Of a stretch of 33,287 nt of DNA, positions 29,249 to 33,287 are shown one piece after another. The stretch is taken from NCBI GenBank assembly GCA_030528665.1, contig JAUMYK010000012.1:1-33287 (forward strand), read 5' to 3'. The notes under the pieces are model-generated. The model did not search any database, had not been told where the DNA came from, and saw only the letters and a program-made list of their open reading frames with translations. How positions within the stretch are numbered: the first letter of the stretch is position 1; every line of letters starts with the position of its first letter. Source of the stretch: a bacterium. GTDB taxonomy: Bacteria; Patescibacteria; JAEDAM01; Absconditabacterales; Absconditicoccaceae. The translations under genes were made by a program, and so were the position numbers.

Positions 29249-30082
29249 TTATTGTTCTGCTATAAGCGTAGTACGCTTGTTGTCGTTGTGTTCTCGGCTT
29301 TTAACCAGTTCGTTTCATTTTTGCCATCCCTGTACGCGTCCTTTTTGTGCGGCTTCAATCATTGGGTCTCGCACTGGTGCTATATAATTTTTATAGCCTG
29401 ATCTTAGTTGCTTTTGACCTTGTCTGAGAGTATCTTTGAGCTTGTTAAAAACTTGTTCACATTTATAGAGGAAGAACTTATGCGTTTCCCTTCCAATAGT
29501 GATAGTCAGCTCTCTTTTTTCAGCAACTCGTTCAATACCTTTAAGTGCTTTATTTTTGGCTGCAGTGATGAGCAGTTGTTTAAGCTTTTCAAGTTCTTCG
29601 ATATTTTGAATGGCTTTCTCTTTGGCAATATTTAGGTTGTTATTTATCCAGTTTTTCAAGTCTTGAGGTCGTTGTTTAGCTTTTTCTCGTCGTTCACTTA
29701 GCATACTGGAGGTGTTTTTGTATCCTGAATTGAGTGCATCTAAGACAGGATTCATGATTGTTTTTCCCATCCAATTGTTAAATTCTTCAGCTTTTTGATT
29801 AGTGTGTTCTCGGGCTTTTTTTACAACTTCTTTTCCTGTTGCATACGTTTGCTTTCATTTTTCTAGGACTTTCCCTGGTAATTCTTTAACTGTTTTGAGT
29901 ATTTTTTCGTGTTGGATTTTTTTGAGTTTTTGTTGATGTTGGTTAGCTTGTTGCTCAAATTGTAGTGCTTTTTTGCGGTAGTCTTGAGCTTGTTTTTTGA
30001 GTTTTGCTGCCTCTTGCTGATGATAGTTGATGCGATCAGCTCATGTTTCTTTTGATGAGTGTTGTAGTGTATTGATAGTCAT
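29249..30082 (-). CDS. Long coiled-coil protein, unknown
   Basis: Code 25 gives 277 residues from ATG 30082 to TAA 29249-29251, with UGA-glycines at 30041, 29855 and 29315. Residues 20-75 are a Gln/Lys-rich coiled coil (HQQEAAKLKKQAQDYRKKAL, FEQQANQHQQKLKK). Residues 110-240 are further amphipathic helices rich in Lys and Gln. There is no signal peptide or membrane helix. Length and composition suggest a structural or scaffold protein, but the family is unknown. Its 5' side is a highly structured stretch (30104-30260) that may act as a leader. Confidence 0.65.
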
Positions 30083-30103
30083 GCTATATTTAATAAAAAA
30101 AAT

Positions 30104-30260
30104 AAAAACACCCTTATCTGTGGTGCTTATAAACTTAAATACTCAGCAGGGTCTGCTGTCGATCTTAGTTTCCACATCTAAGAGTGTTTTTGCTAAGACT
30201 GACAAAATTGACCCTACTTAGAGTATAGCTACTGAGTTTTTTTCATTTAAGTTTATAAGC
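30104..30260. other. Nested inverted repeats: candidate small RNA or leader
   Basis: An outer perfect 16-bp repeat GCTTATAAACTTAAAT (30125-30140) and ATTTAAGTTTATAAGC (30245-30260) encloses other stems. 30104-30123 (AAAAACACCCTTA…TGTGG) pairs with 30172-30191. CAGCAG-GGT-CTGCTG (30144-30158) is a perfect small hairpin. A plus-strand terminator closes it at 30217-30243. The alternative pairings compete, as in attenuators. On the minus strand the same DNA ends in TGTTTTTATTTTTTTT directly before the coiled-coil gene. Confidence 0.5.
30217..30243 (+). terminator. Plus-strand terminator of the candidate RNA
   Basis: CTTAG pairs with CTGAG (with GTA/TAC possible inside) around AGTATAGCTA and is followed by seven T and C. 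Confidence 0.5.
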
Positions 30261-30356
30261 AAAATAAGTATAGTATTTTTTTGAGGAAATGCAAATTTTT
30301 TGTAACTATTTTATGTTTTTGTTATGGTTTCCCAGAGAGGAGCTAGTTTTAAATTA

Positions 30357-30380
30357 CGAAAAAAAGTGCATTTCTGCACT
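30357..30380 (-). terminator. Terminator after ruvA
   Basis: On the minus strand AGTGCA and TGCACT surround GAAA and run into seven T. It lies 30 bases after the ruvA stop. Confidence 0.8.
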
Positions 30381-30409
30381 GGATTGCTCTATTTATTTTA
30401 CAATATACT

Positions 30410-30961
30410 TTACATTTGTGAGATGACTCGTTTGATGATGGAACTGAGATCATCGCTTTCTAGGTTGCCGTGGTAGGAGGTCAGAATTGTTTTTACTTTT
30501 TCCGTATCATAGCCGAGATTCTTGAGTGATTTTACGATATTTTTAAATTGTTTGTGTTTGGAGTCGATGGTTTGTGCATCTTCGAGTTGGAAATTGTCTT
30601 TGAGTTCTAGGATGATTTTTTTTGCCAGTTTTGGTCCTATCCCAGGAATAGCTTGAAAAAATTTTGTATCAAGATTTTCGATTGCGGATTTGAGTTCTAG
30701 AGCTGGAATTTGTACGATTTGAAATGCAGTTTTTGGTCAGACTCCTGAAATTTTAAGCATTTTTTCAAAGCTAGTTTTTTGGAGGTAGTCATCAAAAGCG
30801 AAGTAAAGCACTGTTTTTTTCTGATCATCAAGGTAGGGATAGAGAAAGAATGCACCTTGCTGTTGAGTCCCAGCGTAGAGTGCTTGGATACCAAAAAGAT
30901 CGTTGGAAATTAGTGTTTCTGATCAGATTTTTTGGACTTTTCAGATGAGGTGGTGGAGCAT
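30410..30961 (-). CDS. ruvA: Holliday junction branch-migration subunit RuvA
   Basis: The 183-residue frame starts at ATG 30961 and ends at TAA 30410-30412. It needs three UGA-glycines: two in the N-terminal OB-fold (HLI-G-KVQKI-G-SE) and one in the first helix-hairpin-helix, ISGV-G-PK. Domain II has ISGVGPKTAFQI and AIPGIGPKLAKKIILELK, the tandem HhH pair that grips the Holliday junction. The C-terminal domain III (KNIVKSLKNLGYDTEKVK … SIIKRVI) contacts RuvB. Length is close to the usual 190-205. ruvB and ruvC are not in the window. The gene is monocistronic with its own terminator. Confidence 0.95.
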
Positions 30962-31034
30962 AGGTTAAGAAGTTAAGAGTTAAGGTTGAAGAGTGAAGAG
31001 TTTTAGTTGTTTGTTATTCCGGACTTAATCTTTT

Positions 31035-31100
31035 CGTCATTCCGGACTTGATCCGGAATCCCATCCGCTTACTAAGATGCTGAATCAAGTTCAGTATGAC
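31035..31100 (+). repeat. Palindromic intergenic repeat, copy 2
   Basis: It starts CGTCATTCCGG and ends GTATGAC. Hairpins are CCGGA/TCCGG and CTGAA/TTCAG. A degenerate GTTATTCCGGACTTAATC precedes it near 31011-31030. The rest of the 30962-31283 gap, which also carries loose TTAAGAGTTAAG-type repeats, has no other gene. Confidence 0.65.
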
Positions 31101-31283
31101 AAATCAAGTTCTCCGAAACTTTATACGCTATAGCGTAGGATGTTAGCATAAGAGGAGTTGTGTTTTCCTTATAGTTATTTGGGGCTTGAAATCAAACTGA
31201 AAAGTCATAGAATAAAAGCAATATAGACAATGCGAGGTAGGCTGGGGCATTGGATGAGTAATAAGAAAGGAGGATCAGATTTT

Positions 31284-33074
31284 ATGTTTTTGTGCAAAAA
31301 GTGGATGGCAAGAGCGACTCGTGGAGCAAGTCAAAGGGTATGGAAATTTGTCGGAAAACAGTATCAGAAGTTTTCTGGTTTGGCTTTGGGGTCGCTATTT
31401 TTTAGGTTGGTATCGATTGTGTTGAATTTGTTGCCTGCACTCTATTACAAGGATATTATCAATTTGCTCTCGAGTGTGGAGGGATTGAAAAGTGAGGTGG
31501 CTCAGCATGCTTTGGCTCTATTGGGGATTGTGTTTTGGATTAAATGAGTGACCTTTGTATGTTATAGGGCGTATGACTATTGTGTGATTAGTCTGGAGAT
31601 GAAGATGCAAGAGGCTTTGTATAGACAGATTTTTGGATATATTCATCGTCATAGTTTTCAGTTTTTTACTGAGCATTTTGCTGGGAGTCTGATCAGCAAG
31701 ATTAGAAAGTGTGTCTCGAGTGTCGAGAGATTGACTGATATGTTGGCTTGGGAGTTGATTCCTTTTGTTTTGAATTTAGTCTTGATTGTTGGAATTTTAT
31801 GGTTTGAGCATAGAGGGCTTGCGATTGGGGTTTTTGTAGGGGCTGTAGGATTTAGTATTGCACAGTATCGATTGTATCGCTGGATTCAGCCCTATCAGGA
31901 GCGTGCAAATGCAGTGGATAGTGAGTTGGGCGGTATTTTGTCTGATACCATTAGCAACAATCAGACTATTAAATTTTTTGCTTCTCTAGCAAGAGAGGAG
32001 TTGGCTTTTGCTTCTTGTGTAAAGGAATTGGCTGATGCGAGGAGGACACAATATTTCAAGTCGATGTGGATTTGGGGAGCTTCAGCACTGTTTGCGATGT
32101 TTTTGGAGCTGGGGACAATTTATGTGGCGATTCAGCTTTGGGGGCAAGGGGTTTTGGAGATAGGGGTGATTGTATTGTTGCAGACTTATGTATTGAGAGT
32201 GATTGATCAAGTATGGAGTATTGGGATGACGTTTAGAAATTTTTTTAGAGTGGTGGTAGAGATAGATGAGGTAGTGGAGTTGCTTGAGATTCCTCATCAG
32301 GTGCAGGATTATAGTGATAAAAATCTGAATATTCATCATGGAAAGATTGTTTTTGATAGTGTGGATTTTCGTTATGGAGAGCATCAGATTTTTGATCGTT
32401 TATCTTTTGAAATTGGGGCTGGGGAGAGAGTAGCCTTAGTAGGGGAATCTGGAAGTGGTAAAACGACTATTACTAAGCTCCTTTTTAGGCTTTATGATAG
32501 AGAAAAATGAAGGATTCTGATTGATGGGCAGGATATTGCTGATGTGAGGCAGGAGAGCTTGAGAGGGGCGATTTCTATGATTCCTCAGGATCCGATCCTC
32601 TTTCATCGTAGTATCAGAGATAATATCGCCTATGGTAAGCCTGATGCAAGTGAGGAGGAAGTGATTGCTGCTGCCAAGATGGCGAGGTGTCATGAGTTTA
32701 TCTCTCAGCTCAAGGAGGGATATGCGACTTTGGTTGGAGAGAGATGAATTAAGCTTTCTGGTGGTGAAAGGCAGAGAATAGCTATAGCAAGAGCGATTCT
32801 GGAGGATAGGAGGATTATTGTGATGGATGAGGCTACTTCGGCATTGGATAGTGAGTCTGAGTATTTGATACAGCAGGCAATGCAGGATTTGATGAAGAAG
32901 AAGACTGTGATTGTTATCGCACATAGGCTTTCTACGATTATGCAGATGGATAGAATTTTGGTAATGGAGAAGGGAAAAATTGTAGAAATGGGTACGCATA
33001 GAGCATTATTGGATAATCCTCATGGAGTGTATACGAGATTGTGGACTATTCAGTCGGGAGGCTTTATTGGATAG
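31284..33074 (+). CDS. ABC exporter half-transporter (TMD-NBD fusion)
   Basis: The 596-residue frame starts at ATG 31284 behind AAGGAGG (11 bases), the strongest Shine-Dalgarno in the window; an upstream in-frame ATG at 31230 lacks one. UGA-glycines occur at 31545, 32508 (EK-G-RILIDGQ) and 32745 (GER-G-IKLSGG). The N-terminal membrane domain spans about residues 20-330. The NBD has Walker [10 protein letters not shown] near 387-395, the Q-loop [10 protein letters not shown], signature LSGGERQR, Walker [14 protein letters not shown] and H-loop IVIAHRLST. It should dimerise to export a lipid, peptide or drug-like substrate. The substrate cannot be told. The architecture is that of MsbA/LmrA-type exporters. 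Confidence 0.93.
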
Positions 33075-33132
33075 TGTGATGGTATAGTCGTTATTCTGCT
33101 CTGTTTTTGGTCTTGAACTATTAGTCTATATT

Positions 33133-33287
33133 ATGCATATTTTTTATATGACTAGAGCTGGTATGAAAATGGTATGGAAGATTGTGATCGTTGCAGTATT
33201 TGTTGCTTTGATAGGTTTTTTTCTCTTGGATTGGTGGGTGAAGCGGAGTACCAAAGATCAGATTTTTGATTTTTTTGAGCTTCAATT
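33133..33287 (+). CDS. Membrane-anchored protein, possibly SanA/YdcF-like, 3' end outside window
   Basis: The frame is open from ATG 33133 to the edge. It gives a short basic start, a single hydrophobic helix (IVIVAVFVALIGFFLLDWW) and VKRSTKDQIFDFFELQ. An internal ATG at 33163 (MKMVWKIV) is an equally likely start. The pattern of one N-terminal helix, then W-x-x-R/K-S-T and an I-x-D/E helix recalls SanA/YdcF (DUF218) envelope proteins, but the diagnostic G-(T/A)-x core lies outside the window. It follows the ABC exporter by 58 bases. Confidence 0.45.
   Translation, partial: MHIFYMTRAGMKMVWKIVIVAVFVALIGFFLLDWWVKRSTKDQIFDFFELQ

Overview
The window comes from a bacterium that reads UGA as glycine (genetic code 25). 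This is known from the candidate-phyla lineages Gracilibacteria and Absconditabacteria (SR1). Under the standard code typA, lysS, ruvA, the ComM/YifB gene and an ABC exporter are all broken by UGA. In each case the UGA sits where the protein family has glycine, for example in the P-loop of YifB, the helix-hairpin-helix of RuvA and motif 2 spacing of LysRS. Read with code 25, each becomes one full-length gene ending in UAA or UAG. The DNA is AT-rich and intergenic spaces are short. I found no tRNA, rRNA or CRISPR array.

Layout. (1) 1-3210: a large Cys-rich, probably surface-exposed protein whose start lies outside the window. Facing it on the minus strand is a start-less second C-terminal cassette. 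The two share a 29-bp inverted repeat in the same reading frame, which looks like an invertible tail-switching locus. (2) 3320-7290: a lipoprotein, small hypothetical genes and typA. (3) 7329-12689: a defence-rich stretch with a BstYI-like restriction-modification pair, a HicA/HicB-like toxin-antitoxin pair with a frameshifted toxin, a HIRAN protein and two UGA-rich unknown genes, one carrying a HEPN-type R-x4-H motif. (4) 12832-17781: one 1649-codon ORF joining a DEDD exonuclease, a RecQ helicase and a UvrD-type helicase. (5) 18011-19558: an AbiJ-like abortive-infection gene with a membrane-protein partner. (6) 19883-22036: a four-module CcdA-MsrA-thioredoxin-MsrB fusion. (7) 22352-30961: housekeeping genes (lysS, yifB/comM, gatC, ruvA, a stomatin-like gene) mixed with a His/Cys-tailed small protein, a DUF3592-like protein, coiled-coil proteins and two candidate structured RNAs. 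(8) 31284-33287: an ABC exporter half-transporter and the start of a membrane-anchored protein.

How the parts relate. The locus from 7.3 to 19.6 kb concentrates anti-phage-type functions around the large exonuclease-helicase protein. Genes there, apart from the helicase fusion, use UGA for glycine far more than typA, the stomatin gene or gatC do. The redox fusion would put methionine-sulfoxide repair and its electron supply in one membrane protein. Several palindromic intergenic repeats with a shared consensus occur at 4.3, 26.5 and 31.0 kb.
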